Shown here: piece by piece, positions 31,656-43,894 of the stretch
How positions within the stretch are numbered: position 1 is the first letter of the stretch
Layout of the letters: each line of letters opens with the position of its first letter
Assembly (NCBI GenBank): GCA_902702965.1
Contig: CACRXP010000002.1
Span: 3,024,506 to 3,088,505, forward strand
DNA from: Spirometra erinaceieuropaei
Lineage: Eukaryota; Platyhelminthes; Cestoda; Diphyllobothriidea; Diphyllobothriidae
DNA length: 64,000 nt
Reading direction: 5' to 3'
Made by a program: the position numbers and the translations under genes
The notes under the pieces: generated by a model
What the model saw: only the letters and a program-made list of their open reading frames with translations
What the model was told of the DNA's origin: nothing
The model's database searches: none

Positions 31656-34008
31656 TCATTCCTTCCAACCAAAATCACACTTCACAATGTTGGGCGAAGC
31701 TTAGCGAGAAACGCCACCTACTGCAGACCAGTTCGGAAAATAGAACTTAGATTCCACTGACAGCCGCATAGGTACCAGCCCGAGCATTATGCTCAATGTG
31801 TATGCGAACATAGATTCAGAATTTATGAGTTCAATGACGGACTTTCAGTTGGCCCACGACGGCAAATAAAGCAAGAAACGGTCATGTTAGTCCCCAGTAA
31901 TACCCCGGGATTCCTGATTACTTATTGCAATACGACCGACCAGGAAGCTTCTAGACCACAATTGCAAGAAATAACTTGTACATCCGTATCCCCCCCCGCG
32001 ATCAGATCAGATCGACAAATGTCGCTTCTCTGTATGGGTTCCCGTTGTCAAAGGCCTACGACAGGGGGGGACTAAAGTGAGACCCTAAAGGAAAGTCTTT
32101 GGGGGAATGTAGGTTATGTAGGCCGAAGGGGGAGGGGGCGAGAAGGTGTCAGAAGGAGAGCAGTGGGTTTGAAGGCTAGGCACCGTCTACTTCGGGGTTA
32201 AAGGCGGGCGCCGAGTAAGTGCTAATTCAGAACGAAAGGTTGGAAGAGCGAAATCAGCAAAGATGTGTATGGCCGGAAGTTTGCTCTCCAGCACTCAGGA
32301 CTAATGTTTTTGAAGAATGCATTTAGTTCTATTGCTAGAACTGTGAGAAATTGTCATCCAGATGGTTCGGTCTCTTCAACATCGCCCCGCACTGATATTG
32401 GAACTCACTCAGGTATAATTCACCCCAGTATATAGGAAAATCAAGAAAGGAGAGACTCTGGATGCCGTGAAAGGATACTAACTCCACTTCATGATTCTGA
32501 CAGCCACTCATGAATTAAGTGTTTCAGTACGTAAATATTCCTCAGCCAATGGTGGAAGTGAGTATTCGCCAATATCCAATAAGGATGCATTTGGAACATC
32601 ATCGGCTGCAGCGTCTCATTCTTGCTGGACGTCGAATTCAAATATCCACCCTTAAAAGACACCTCACAGTAATGGGCAAGGAGTCGGGCTCCCTCATGAG
32701 GACAACCGGAAAACATGAAATTCTCCCTGCAGCCCTGAAGTTTGTCAGCTGGTTAGAACAAAAGGCCTAACAGGACACCGGACTCCTTAGATTGACGGAA
32801 AAAAGAGAGAACGAGCCGAAACTGATAATGAGATGCACCGAGCCACTGTGTGGTCGCACAAGAGAAGTTCAATGCAAATGAACTGCCTTCTGACACCACC
32901 ACTGCCTTCCCATGCTTCCGTGCGAGGTGTAATAACACACGCACACACAAATTTGTCATTTATAAACCTAGTTCCAGGCGTTTTTGACATATTACTTGAG
33001 GTCAGCTGTGAGGGCTAAATTCCATGCGATGTATTTCGCATGAAAAAGCGACAATGGGACGGGTAAAAACCCTAACCCGATCAGGAAACGAAATCACAGC
33101 ATAGTTTGCATTCACTCTTTAAACTCCGATTGAAACGAGAGTGGATCAAACGTTCACAAAAATAAACAACAAATATTCGCTTATTACACTGTAAATGATT
33201 ATATTTCCTGGTAAGATTATCATCTTCAGTACGTCGGCTTATTTCTCGCTATAACAAATCTGATATGCTTTAATGTTTCAAGATGCGCCAGAAGTCGTCA
33301 CTTGCATAGCTGCGAATTGACATAGCAACTCGATTCCCGTAGCCAGCACTATGTCTGGGATGAGTGGCCAGCGGACTGAGAGTTAGGTTCAATGGCTCCT
33401 TCCTAATGTGGCCTCTGTAGCACTCCCACGCACGTGAGATCGGATCGTCCCCACTTTAGTGCAGACCCGTTCTAGCGTGTGGGGGCAGGTCGCGTGCGCG
33501 GCACGTGTAGACGGGCTGTTCTGCCTTCCCAGCCATTGCGTCCGAGCCCGCCTCTGAGGATCCTGACTCTGTCTTGCTACTGGGCTCAGGTGGTTGAAGC
33601 AGCAGGGAGTGCGGCAGACGCTGCGACAGTCTGCTAACAGCACGCGCAAGCCACCGTCCTGCGTCCATCAGGTCGTCGGACACACGGTGGTCATTGTCGC
33701 ATGCGACGGTCTAACTAACCTACCTTCCAAAGAATACGTTAGTGTGGCATTTGATTTGTCGCACTCGATGGCGATCTGCACTAGCTTGGACGGCTGAAAC
33801 GACCTGCGCGTTAGTTAATTTGCAGTGAGGGAGCGTTTGCAACCCCTATCTCACCAAATCTTCCCAGGCCAAATATCACTTTAGTGGCAACACAAAGTCC
33901 GCACGACCGCACAGGAGCCCGTGATTTGTGCTCAACGAGTGCTACATCTGTTGAGCCCCGTGTAAATCTAACGCACATTGATGACCGTCCTGAGGAGGGG
34001 CGATATAG
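31656..34008. other. Unassigned stretch
   Basis: No supported gene. Minus-strand frames at 33389-33649 and 33456-33683 overlap in different phases over a G+C-rich block (33420-33800), which argues against coding. Nothing else recognisable. Confidence 0.45.
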
Positions 34009-34987
34009 TACAATCAGTGGCCGATCTCATTAAATGTTGGCCGAAATTATGAAATGCGTTTTCGATTAGGAAGGACTACTTAGGCGGTGTTGTAACAGTG
34101 ATAAGCTTGCGACGTTGTTCCGCGCTATTTAAGACAAGCCAGAGTGTTGGATTTTTAATGCACCTCTTTTCGTTTGCCGGCAGAAACCACACTCGGTAAA
34201 AGAAGGTTACTTAAGTAGTACGCACTTCTTCCCACCAACCTTTGATGCCCTTATGAATTCAGATATATTTTGTGAAAAATCTATGTAAAATGTTGCTTTT
34301 TTTACTCGTTTGGTAGCAATTCATGCTTTTTCCAAATTTTATGCTCGAAGGAAGAGTATCTCAAGATTTTAAAGGAGTTTTTTTAATTTCTGAATAATTT
34401 TGAACTCGATCTGCCGTTGCGCTTTTGTTCAGGGTTTTCAGTCAACAAGCTGCATACTTCCCGTGCAAAGAGAAACATACGTTTACTGATGCCACTAAGA
34501 AAACATCATACAGGGCTCATAAATGTCGCAACGGACTGCGGCTATGCTATATACTTAATGAGAGACATTATTAAACATTTAGATTTGATGATATTCGAAT
34601 GTACATTGCACAGCCTTAAGAAACTCACCGTTGGAAACGTTTTTAAAACCAGAAGATACCCTTTCTTTGAGTATCAAGCACAAAGAAGACGTGAATTGCT
34701 AGCAAATGAGCACAAGAAAAGAACATCTTGTGCATGTTTCCTGAGAAATATTTTTGAATTTATATGAGCATCGAAAATTGGTAGATAAGATGCATATTAC
34801 CTGAGATACGATTTTTGCAGTCGGCCAAAACAGAGTGCATTCAAAAGCCAACATCCTGGCGTGTACGAAATATTACGAGATTATGCCACAAGATTGTCAG
34901 TATCACAACCTCACGTAGGCAATCCCTCCTATTCTAAACCAAATTTCAGAGTTTCGATTAACATTTCATGAAATCGGTCACTGACTG
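34009..34987. mobile_element. FB long inverted-repeat element, copy 8
   Basis: Left TACAATCAGTGGCCGATCTC and right ATGAAATCGGTCACTGACTG are inverse; inner arms include TTACTTAAGTAGTACGC and AAAACAGAGTGCATTCAAAA. More diverged in the centre. The open frame 34417-34767 is element sequence, not a gene. Confidence 0.7.
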
Positions 34988-35356
34988 CGGCTGGTCCTGT
35001 TTCCCTTTTTCACGCCCACGGATGCGGAAGAAGTGACTGCCGACAGGAGGCCGTTCCGATAAACCGCAGAAGGCAACAATGGCTGCGCAGTGTTCCGGCA
35101 TCTCTCAGAACAAAACTGACGTGGCGGCGGCTGCGGTGGCACCACTCGATTGGCAAAGGAGTGAAACAGCGGTATGTAAACTCATAACAGTTTTATTTGT
35201 TTAAAAAACACAAGCTGCCTTCACGTCCGAACCACATAAACAGTGATTTCAATGCAGACAGGACGTTATAGACGCTCAGCTACTATGACAACAAGTGCCT
35301 TCTACGCAGAATCCGCCAGAAAATTTAGACTGATGACGAAATAAACACAGAGCCAG
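34988..35356. other. Unassigned stretch
   Basis: Nothing recognisable between two FB copies. Confidence 0.45.
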
Positions 35357-36105
35357 TACGGTTGACTATCTTGCCATGAAATACCGTGATATTTCACGCA
35401 CGCCAGTGTGTTAGCTCTTGAATGCACTTCTTTTCAGTCGCCTCCAAAAACTGTACTGGGCAAAAAAGGGCTACTTATTGGGTATACATTTTCTTTATCA
35501 ATTTTTGATGCATTCTTAAATTAAAATATATTCTACAGAGACCTCCTCACCTGCTAATAAGTCCTGCATTCTTCAAATTTCAAATTCAAGGAATAGGCAT
35601 CATTTAGTTCTAAAGAGTTGTTTCGTTTCCGAATAATTTTGAACTTGATCTGCCATTGCAGTTCCGTGTGAAGAAGAATACACATTCCCCTATGACATTA
35701 AGAAGACACCATGAAAGGCTCAGTAAATGTTGCAATGGATGTGGACTCTGTTGTATACTTAGTTAGGGGCAGTATCAAATAGGCATATACGATGCCTTTT
35801 GAATAGACACTACAGTCTTGCAAAATCTCAAAGTTAAAAACTTTTAGGAAACTGAAAGACACCACCTTTGAGTTCTAAATTTGAAGAAACGATTTGCTAT
35901 AAAGTGAGTGCAATACAAAAGACTTTTTGCATATTATCTGTAAAATATTTTTTGAGTTTACAACTACATCAAAAATCGATGAAAAAAACGCATACTACAT
36001 AATTAACCACTTATACGGAGTGTGGTTTTCGCGGCTGGCCGAAAAGAAGTGCATTCAAAAGCCAACATCCTTGGGTATCTAACATATCACGGGATTGTGT
36101 CACAA

Positions 36106-36957
36106 GGCCGACGATGTCCACCGTGTGCTCCACAGCAAGGTGAAGCAGGTACGATGGCTTGCGCGTGGATTTGCGCATCTGTCGCACTCTCCCCCCTCCC
36201 CGCCTAGGGCCGGTGTCAAGACATACAGTAGGTGGGCTAACTCATGAAATGTCAACCAAAATTTCGAAATGCGTTTTCGTTTCGAAAAGATTAATTAAGT
36301 AGGGTTGTAAAACTAGTCAGCCTGCAACATAATTCTATAATATGTCAGTTACGGTAGGATTTCGGCTTTCGAATGAACTTCTTTCCGGTTGCATTCGAAA
36401 ACCATACTCCGTAAAAAAGACTACTTAAGTAGCATGCATTATTCTCATTGATTTTCGATGCCACTAAATGTCCAACTATACTTCATGGAAAACATGCATA
36501 AAAATATTCATTCTTTTGCTTCTTTGGTACAAAATTACGTCTTCTTCCAATCCTACACTCGAAAGAAGGGCATAATTCGGTTTTCAAAAACTTTTTTCAA
36601 TTCCCGAATAATTTTGAACCCGCTCTACCGCCTAGGACCGGTGTCAAGACAGTCAAGAAGAGAGAAGGCGGCAGAGGGCGCAGGTGGCTGGCACGGCAGG
36701 GCCCGCGCCTTGAAGTAGCACCACATCCCCTGGTCCACAACAAACACTTGACCAGGACTTTAAACACCAACAACAAAGTAACGGGTCAGAAGGACGACGA
36801 GGATGACTGGGCAACCATGCACACGACCGGTATACCTAGCGGGAGCGCGCAAGCGCACCTTCCTGCAGGGAACCACGTACCAGAGAACTACCAGCTCGCA
36901 CCAAGCTAAGAGGCCCACGGTTTGCTGAATCATGGCATGGCAAACGCACACAATCCT
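36106..36957 (+). repeat. R2 repeat copy inside FB copy 9
   Basis: Begins GCCGACGATGTCCACCGTG as in R2 copy 1 and continues to CGCCTAGGGCCGGTGTCAAG (36201-36220); after the half FB insert it resumes at 36629 with CGCCTAGGACCGGTGTCAAG and GTCAAGAAGAGAGAAGGCGG. 36720-36957 has no match that I can name. Confidence 0.55.
36224..36628. mobile_element. FB element, half copy 10, nested in R2
   Basis: Left arm and part of the centre only (TACAGTAGGTGGGCTAACTC to about 36628). It is bracketed by a 23-bp direct repeat with one mismatch (36201-36223 and 36629-36651). The right arm is absent. Confidence 0.7.
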
Positions 36958-37072
36958 TAAGGCTTATGCTACAAGATAATCAGTATTACAAGCCCACCTA
37001 GGTAATCTTTCCTAATCAGAAACGCATTTCAGAATTTCGGTTAAAATTTCATAAGATCAGTCACTGACTGTA

Positions 37073-39049
37073 TGTCTAAAAGTTCTTTTCCCCGTCTGTC
37101 TAAAATATTGCAGGAAATGTAAGTGTACGATGGGGATCATAGAGGATGTCACGACTTACAAAAGTATATAGTTGAGTCACAAATGGACCAGAATCCTTTC
37201 AGGCTGGCTGGTCGGCACGCACAACGCCACCAAAAGTCGATGGTCGTGAAAGACGCAAGCGGGTCCTAAGCTCCACGATAAGCCAGGAAACGTTTCACTC
37301 TTCTCAGACAAAAACATCTTCGCCTTAAATTCATACATCATGCCGACTGTCCTTGCATGTCCATTAGTGTGATTTTAAAATTGAGCATGAAAGCTAGGCA
37401 GTGGCTCTTCTTTCGGTGGGTCGATGTACTTTATGGCTAACAGAAGAGGGAGGCTTGTCGGTAAGAGGAAAATTTGTATGCGACGAAGTGCGTACGACCC
37501 TTGCTGGATTCAAACTAAGGTCAGGATGACAGTCTAGTGCACACAGGCGAGAGCATGGCGTGCCTTACAGAGGTGGAAACACGGTGTTTTGAGCACAGAC
37601 CTGCAATCATCTTGAAGATTCAAAACTACACATCGAGGGAGCGCCTATCTGACATACATAGTTTGAGAGGTTCAATCAGATATCCATAAAATAAAAATCG
37701 ACTGATTCCTAATGCAGCATCTTTTGGCAAAAGGAGAATTGGATGACAAACTTCTATCCTTCGGTGGATCGGCTGGTGAAATGTAGTTTCATGGGTTAAA
37801 ATGAAGGTTAATTTATGCTCTTGTATATTCCAAGAATCAGTTACTGGAAGGCACTGAATAAACCCGCCACTTTAACGGCACCCAATGAATGAGAACCTCT
37901 TAGCACGATAAACTTGGCCGTTCAGAGGTTGTTTCTTTACTTCCTACGAAGCGGAGTGAACACCTACTGAAATCAACCGAAGCGGGAGACACAATGCCTC
38001 AGGGCATGTGTTTGTTGGGCAGCGTCCAGTCTAATGGGAGCCCTTAACCATTAGCATACACACGTGTGAAACGCGGTAGACAAAGGGCTTGTGCCAAGTC
38101 AATCACTGAACCCAATCGGCAGATTTGGACATACTGTTGCTGTGCGGATGAGGGGGAAGCGGAATCGAAAATGGCGCAGCATCGCTTAGCGTCAATCTGG
38201 CGATGATAATCTGACGGGCTTCATTCCCTCACGCCGGACTCCGCGGCGTGGATTGGAAGATTGTCCACTAATGGGATGAGTCAGTTCTTTTTTGATAAGG
38301 CGGATGACTGCGACGACTTTTTTAAATGAGACCTTTATGGCATTCTCATTCATGCACGATCCGTAACGCCTCATCAAAGCGCGGTACACGTAAGTAGATT
38401 TGGGGACCTAGTGTTGGCCAAGCAGGCGGCAATGAAATGCTTAACTTTGTTAGTCACTGGTTGCAAGCCCATCTCCGGTACGCGATGGGTGTGGAAATAG
38501 TATGCTGAGGAGGATGCAGCCAGAAACGACTACACGCCAAAGCCAATACTGTGCCGACCTCGTGGGTCAGTAGTGGACATAATCACTTGCGAAGGACGGA
38601 TTATGGAACTGTATTTTGAAAAATTTATCATCGACTACGCCCATAGAGCAGCAGACATGTGGAAAACCGACTCGGTGTGCAGGCGAAAACACGGAAGTTT
38701 GTAATCCACCCCTGTCACGTTTAGCACTAATTGAGTGTACATGAAAGTGTAAATATAGGAAGAATTCGGGCTAGTATGCGGTCGGTGGGGTAAAAAAAGG
38801 AGCGTGTTTTGACGAGTACCTTGTAAATTCTGCTCGCAGGGGTCCATCACAGTCTCTTAGAATGGCCAAGAGGAAGTCACCTCGGTTGTGCTCTGGGAAA
38901 AGATAAAGAATCATTTGCGGCAACTTATTTCGAAAGCAAACTAGGACATGTCACTTTAAGACAAGGAAAGCTGTTTGCAGCGACAACTGTTTGATTTGCA
39001 TTATACACCCCAGATGTGATTGGCCAAGCCCTTAACACCTTATTTCCTT
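37073..39049. other. Unassigned stretch
   Basis: No supported gene, RNA or repeat. Short frames at 38192-38389 and 38635-38850 (minus) lack motifs. Confidence 0.5.
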
Positions 39050-39270
39050 CGTCCTTGATGAAAACTGTATTTCCGGTAAGAAAGGGGAATAGGATCCGTC
39101 CTCCCCCGGTAGTACAGGTGGCTTTGAGTTAAATTCCAGGAGGGGTAGCTATTCCCCTGTCTTAACCCTAACCATAACACTAACCCTTACCCTAATCTTA
39201 ACCCTAACACTAACCTCTGGAATTTAACGCAGGACTACCTCAATTGGAAGGGGGGAGGGAAAGAAATAAT
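39050..39270. repeat. Foldback unit with CCCTAA-like core, copy T2
   Basis: Leader GATGAAAACTGTATTTCCGG; arms GCTTTGAGTTAAATTCCAGG (39121-39140) and TGGAATTTAACGCAGGAC (39218-39235); core 39160-39215 made of CTTAACCCTAACC-type units. Best-preserved member with T3. Confidence 0.75.
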
Positions 39271-39593
39271 GGGGTCGACTCTCGGCGCAGATTCCTCTTC
39301 TAAAACGCAAGCCACGGTGTGTTAAAAGCCGCGAATTTGGAGGTTGCCAGTCGAAGGGATAACTCGGATCTCGCAGTCAACCCTGCGTGCATTTTTGTGG
39401 GATGGCTGAATGATGGACTGCGGGTCGGAATTGGATGAATCCTTCTTACTGTGGTCGTTATGGCATTCCCAATCAGCTGGGATCCGAACCGTCCCCCTTT
39501 TCTTGTTTTGTGGAACCTGGTCACCTGCGGGAGGGCCAAGGGTGTGGCGACACGCCTGGGTTCGGGCCCACGACACGTAAGTCGTCTGCTTAC

Positions 39594-39763
39594 TCTCCCG
39601 CCTCCAGTCTTCTTGACTCCATTATGACGCCAGACCCATATGAGAGCAGAGGAGGAGGGGAGGATGCAGCACACGTCTATTATCACTATAAACTGACTCA
39701 CGAGCAAGTTATCGTCTCAGCGCCCACCAGGCACACGGTGTACATGTTCGGAATCGACGGCTG
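39594..39763 (-). repeat. R2 repeat, inverse copy
   Basis: On the minus strand, ACCGTGTGCCTGGTGGGCGC and GTCAAGAAGACTGGAGGCGG occur in the order of R2 copy 1. The plus-strand flank has a TTCGGGCCC stretch. Confidence 0.5.
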
Positions 39764-39812
39764 AACAGTCGTGTTATTCAAGGGGACGGACGGGAATGTC
39801 GGTTGGAGAAGG

Positions 39813-39842
39813 TGGAGGAGGAGGAGGAGGAGGAGGAGGAGG
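39813..39842 (+). repeat. (GGA)n microsatellite
   Basis: About ten GGA units. It lies at the start of a segment (CCTATGCCTGTATCCTTCAC, AATTGCTTCAGTCG at 39847-39882) that recurs at about 40931-40967 after a shorter GGA run. Confidence 0.85.
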
Positions 39843-39882
39843 GCTGTTCCTATGCCTGTATCCTTCACCCCAATTGCTTCAG

Positions 39883-40385
39883 TCGTATTTACGAAGAAAC
39901 CATCAGCAGACTACCTAGAGTGTAAACAAGTTCTGACGTCGATCCCGCTCTCCTGGCTGGAGACAGTCAGGGCGGTGCACAAGATATTCAATGGAAAAAC
40001 CCAGGTCTCAAACTCAGTTCCAGTCGAAGTCTGTACGTACTTTCACCACCACCAACAAACTGGCTGATTTACTTCGTTGAAATCTTCACTGCAATCGCCA
40101 AAGCATTCAGTAGTCCAGACGTATTGATGAAAAGAACTAGCGTCCCCATGAAAATCTGCGATAAATCACCGCAGACTAGATCACATCACCACACAACTCC
40201 CCACCAACTCATACGGTGCACATGAGCACGTCCATCGTTACACACACAGCAGGCACGAACTAGGCACCTGTCACGTAAGTGGTTAATACGTTTTTCGACT
40301 CTTTCTCCACGTGGTTCCTTTGCAACGTGTGAGATCCGGGCAGTCAACCCTTTGTGTGCGTGTTCACTATTCAAGCCTTCTCGTG
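39883..40385. other. Unassigned stretch
   Basis: The plus-strand frame 39771-40067 is dominated by the microsatellite-encoded arginines and is not called. A minus-strand frame at 40186-40374 lacks motifs. Confidence 0.4.
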
Positions 40386-40389
40386 GTCT

Positions 40390-40650
40390 GGCAGGTGTGA
40401 TTACAGGGCTAAACTAGGCTCAAATAAGTAGAACGCGGGAATAAAAACCTCCCTCCCCGAAATAATGGTGGCTTTAAGCTTAATCCCAGGAGGAGAACCT
40501 ATACCCGTGTCTTAACCCTAACCACAACGCTAACCCTTACACTAATCTTAGCCCCAACACTAACCTCCGGAATTTGACGCAAGGCCACCTGCATTGGAGG
40601 GAGGAGGAAAGAAATAATGAGGTCGACTCTCGGCGCATATTCTCCACCAC
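40390..40650. repeat. Foldback unit with CCCTAA-like core, copy T3
   Basis: Leader GATTACAGGGCTAAAC; arms GCTTTAAGCTTAATCCC (40471-40487) and GGAATTTGACGCAAGGC (40569-40585); core 40511-40565 of CTTAACCCTAACC-like units; trailing GGTCGACTCTCGGCGCA shared with T2. Confidence 0.75.
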
Positions 40651-40689
40651 AAACAATCTATAATGCAAGTTAAGGTAAGCATTCGCCAT

Positions 40690-40935
40690 TCGAGGGATTA
40701 CAGGGCTAGACCGTGTCCAAATTGACAAGGCGGGGGAATAGTAACCTGCCTCCCGTAATACAGGTGGTCTTGCACTAAATTCCAAGGAGAGTACCTCTTT
40801 CCAACTCTTAACCCTTGCCACAACACTAAATCTTACCCCCACGTTAACCCAAAAACCAATCTTGCCCTAACCCTAGTCTCTTTGGAATTTGACGCAAGGC
40901 CACTTGCATTGGGGGCGGAAGGAGAGCTTTTCCTA
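40690..40935. repeat. Foldback unit with CCCTAA-like core, copy T4
   Basis: Leader GATTACAGGGCTAGAC; arms CTTGCACTAAATTCC (40769-40783) and GGAATTTGACGCAAGG (40884-40899); degenerate core. It lies 40 bp after T3. Confidence 0.75.
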
Positions 40936-40979
40936 TGCCTGTATCCTACACGCAAATTGCTTCATCCGTTTTCTCTGGA

Positions 40980-41879
40980 CGGCCTGAAACAGTTCCTCAA
41001 CTTCGTCGCGCCAGTGCTGGGTGTTCAATGTAAGGGACACTGGGGGTAGAGACTAGCAAAACGTACGAAACAGTAAGTGCGTGGTTGGTCATGGAAGTTG
41101 AGGAGACGCTCGACGTCCTTACGACAGGATTCGACTTTTGTCGAGTCAGCAAAACCAAATATTTTCGATCCTCAACTCGCAAAAATATTGGTTTAAGAAC
41201 GTCTGATGGTAACTCTACTTGAAAGGACATATCTCCCACGGATAAAAGTGGACACCATTTACAGTTCAGCGTCAGCGACCTACCGGCGCGCATGGAGTCA
41301 GATAAAACTGATCGACTATCTAAACGTATTTCGAATAGTTGCTCGACTTTGACTTATCTAAGAATGTAAGGAGATCAAGCAACGCCTTTTGCTGAGAGAT
41401 GTCACTTTAATCTCCTACCAGGCATTCTACAGAGGTCTTATGTGATTTCCAAACAAACTGCTGGACATGGTTTGAAAGCCGACTCCGTTCTCATTTTATT
41501 TTCCGCTTAGCTGTCACCCTGTCGAATTCTACATGGCAAAGCCGTAATTAGGGAAGACTGCTCAAAATGGGAATTTCGGAAAAAATTTTTAGTGAGACGC
41601 GAATGAAGATTTTTGACTACATACTTCAGCGTACATCTCGTCACCCTAAAAATCAAAACTGTCTCCATCATAAGCACTTTATTGAACGTTTTTCTAACCA
41701 AACAAATTTATGTAGAACAACATGTAACTTCATTTTCAAAAAGCGGATTTCCGTAGGTGGATTTAGTTACTGGCTATCCTGCTGCAGGTACCTTAAGTAG
41801 CAGCATTTGATTCTTCATGAACTAAATTATTGGAAATTATGAATTATGGTCTGAGTCTGTCATTTCGACTCGAATACTC
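40980..41879. other. Unassigned stretch
   Basis: Minus-strand frames 40997-41293 and 41507-41701 have no recognised domain. Confidence 0.45.
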
Positions 41880-42005
41880 TACTCCCTTGATGAAAACTGG
41901 ATTTCCGGTAGAAAAAAAAACAGGGATAGGAATTCTCCCTACATCCGGTAATACAGGTAATTTTAAACCAAATTCCAGGAGTACTTATTCCCGTGTCCTA
42001 CCAAA
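41880..42005. repeat. Foldback unit, left half only (T5)
   Basis: Leader CCTTGATGAAAACTGGATTT and left arm GTAATACAGGTAATTTTAAA with AAATTCCAGGAGTACTTATT match T2; no core or right arm follows. Confidence 0.6.
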
Positions 42006-42339
42006 TTCTCGTCGACTGGTCGACATAAGGAGTTGGAATGTGAGCGGCTTTCTAACAGGATCAGATTCGTCACCTTCAATGGGACACGAAATATGAAAGC
42101 GAGTTTTACATAAGAAGCCAAAGAGGGTTCGATGCTCTCGTCATTCCCCTCACTGCTCTTGACCGGGGATCCAATGGGTGACACATGCACTTGACTTGTA
42201 CTTGATACGGCTGCGATCGTGCTTGATCTAGTCGGCCTCGGTTGGATCGCAGTTGGTAGCCAGGCCCAGTATTACAGGTGGCGGAGGTTCGGTTTACTGG
42301 GGTTATTTTGAGGGGCGCCGTAATCACATTTGGCTTCCG

Positions 42340-42590
42340 TTTTGCATTTGAGGTTAGGATTAAGGTACCAGTTATTAGTTTTCCGATTTTCGGGTTAGGG
42401 CTTATGCCTTCAGGCTTAGGTTTTCTGTATACGGTTAGGGTTTGAGTGTACGATTAGGTTTCAGTATTACGGTTAGGTTTATCAGTTACGGCTATGTCTA
42501 AGGGCTGTGGTTACGTTTATGATTCCGGTTAGGGTTGTCGTTAGGGTTAACGGTTAACGTTTAAGGTTGAGGTTAGGGTTAAGGTCGCCT
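42340..42590. repeat. Degenerate TTAGGG-like array
   Basis: The plus strand is rich in GGTTAGGG, GTTAGGGTTT and TTACGGTTAGG units for ~240 bp, i.e. CCCTAA-type in inverse orientation to the other arrays. Units are impure and variable in length, and unique sequence lies on both sides, so it is interstitial. Confidence 0.7.
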
Positions 42591-42847
42591 TCCGCCTCCG
42601 CATTCCTGGCTAACGACTGCGATCTACCCCTTGAGCGTGAGATCCAAGGTGGAGGACCCTCGTAGCATAAAGATTGCAATAGATATCGATGATCAAAACG
42701 TCCACTGTCCGGCGCCGCTATCAAAGGTCATCATTTCGCGATCAGCATCACATGGAAATGCGCCGCTTGATCAGAAACCTGCCTGAGCAATTTGTACGTG
42801 GCGTAAACTGAGGCCAAGGTGCACAGTCCCGGAGATATCAGAGTATA

Positions 42848-43775
42848 TGCAGCAAGTGACAGAACTCATGAGATACTGACCGAAATTCTGAAATGTGGTT
42901 TCGCTTAAAAAGGATTACTTGCGTGGGATTGTAATATTGAGCATGATGCAGTACAGTCCCAAGATATTTCAGCCGCAGCAGAATGTCGGCTTGCAAGGAT
43001 ACGGTTTATGGTCGGAGTTACTTACTCCGGGAAGCAATCGTGTTAAACGAAAATAACTGGCAGAGAAGGAAATAAAAAGACCTCGTGGTGGCTGTTGCGT
43101 GAGGGCGGTCAAGATGTTTAACGGTAGTCATCGGAGTAAAAATACGACAGTGCAATACCTTTTCGAAAATGCCTGCAAAGGCCGTTAAATTTACTTACTA
43201 CTATTATTATTAAATGGCAAAAATAGTGTCCCTTTTTAATTGGCGACAAATTGGAGGATCAGAATTTCTGATATCATAAAGTCCTTGTATGCTCAGCACT
43301 CTTACACAACACAAATGCTCTCCAGGGTAGGTAACTCCAGCCATAAACCATACGATTGCCTCTGGCTTTTGAATATCCGTTTTTTCGACGGTCTGCAGAA
43401 ATCCCATTTGTTAGGAAATAGCTTATTAAGTAGCATGTATCTTCCCACTCGGTGTTCGATGCCATTGTAAATCTAACCATGCTTTATCAATGCATGCCTA
43501 AACCATCGTCTCCTGTTCTCCTTTCGTAGCAAATTAAGCCTCATCCAAATTTAATATCCCATAAAACGGTACCTTTTACGCTAAAAATACCGATTTCCGA
43601 ACAATATTGAACCCCCTCTGTCATTGTACTTGCGTTTAGTTCCCGAACTACAAACTTCTAATTTAAGGAAACGCATACATTTCTCTATGATATTAAAAAT
43701 GTGCTATCTAACACTCGAAGGACTGCCTTTCGGTTTAAAATAAACTTGTTATTATGAGATTAGTGAGACAGAAGA
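42848..43775. mobile_element. FB element, copy 11, rearranged
   Basis: 42848-43012 carries an outer left arm (ACTCATGAGATACTGACCGA, AATTCTGAAATGTGGTTTCG). An unassigned ~330 bp follows, then inner left arm and centre again at about 43350-43775 (TATTAAGTAGCATGTATC, GAACTACAAACTTC). The right arm is not found. Confidence 0.5.
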
Positions 43776-43815
43776 ATAGGTATTACGGGTGTCCCCTGCG
43801 CTAAATTCCAAGGGG
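43776..43815. repeat. Fragment of the CCCTAA-core foldback leader/arm
   Basis: GGTATTACGGGTGTCCCCTG and CGCTAAATTCCAAGGGG resemble the left arm of T1-T4 without the core. Confidence 0.4.
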
Positions 43816-43894
43816 GAGGAATTATGGTACGAACACGACAACACAGTACGTGACCTAACTCATGAGACGTGCCAACGGAAGTGGAGACGACCAA

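Larger units (their letters stand above)
35357..37072. mobile_element. FB element, copy 9, split by a nested insertion
   Basis: The left and central parts run from 35357 (TACGGTTGACTATC) to about 36105 (ATTGTGTCACAAG). The element resumes at about 36958 (CTTATGCTACAAGATAATCA) and ends CACTGACTGTA at 37072. Between them lie an R2 copy and a half FB copy. The repeated edge (GTGTCACAAG / ATGCTACAAG) may be a decayed target duplication. Confidence 0.65.

Noticed and set aside
33389..33797. G+C-rich block as a gene
   Set aside because: Open in several phases on both strands with no consistent motif; composition alone explains the frames.
39771..40067. Arginine-rich open frame
   Set aside because: The arginine run is the translated GGA microsatellite; the rest has no domain.
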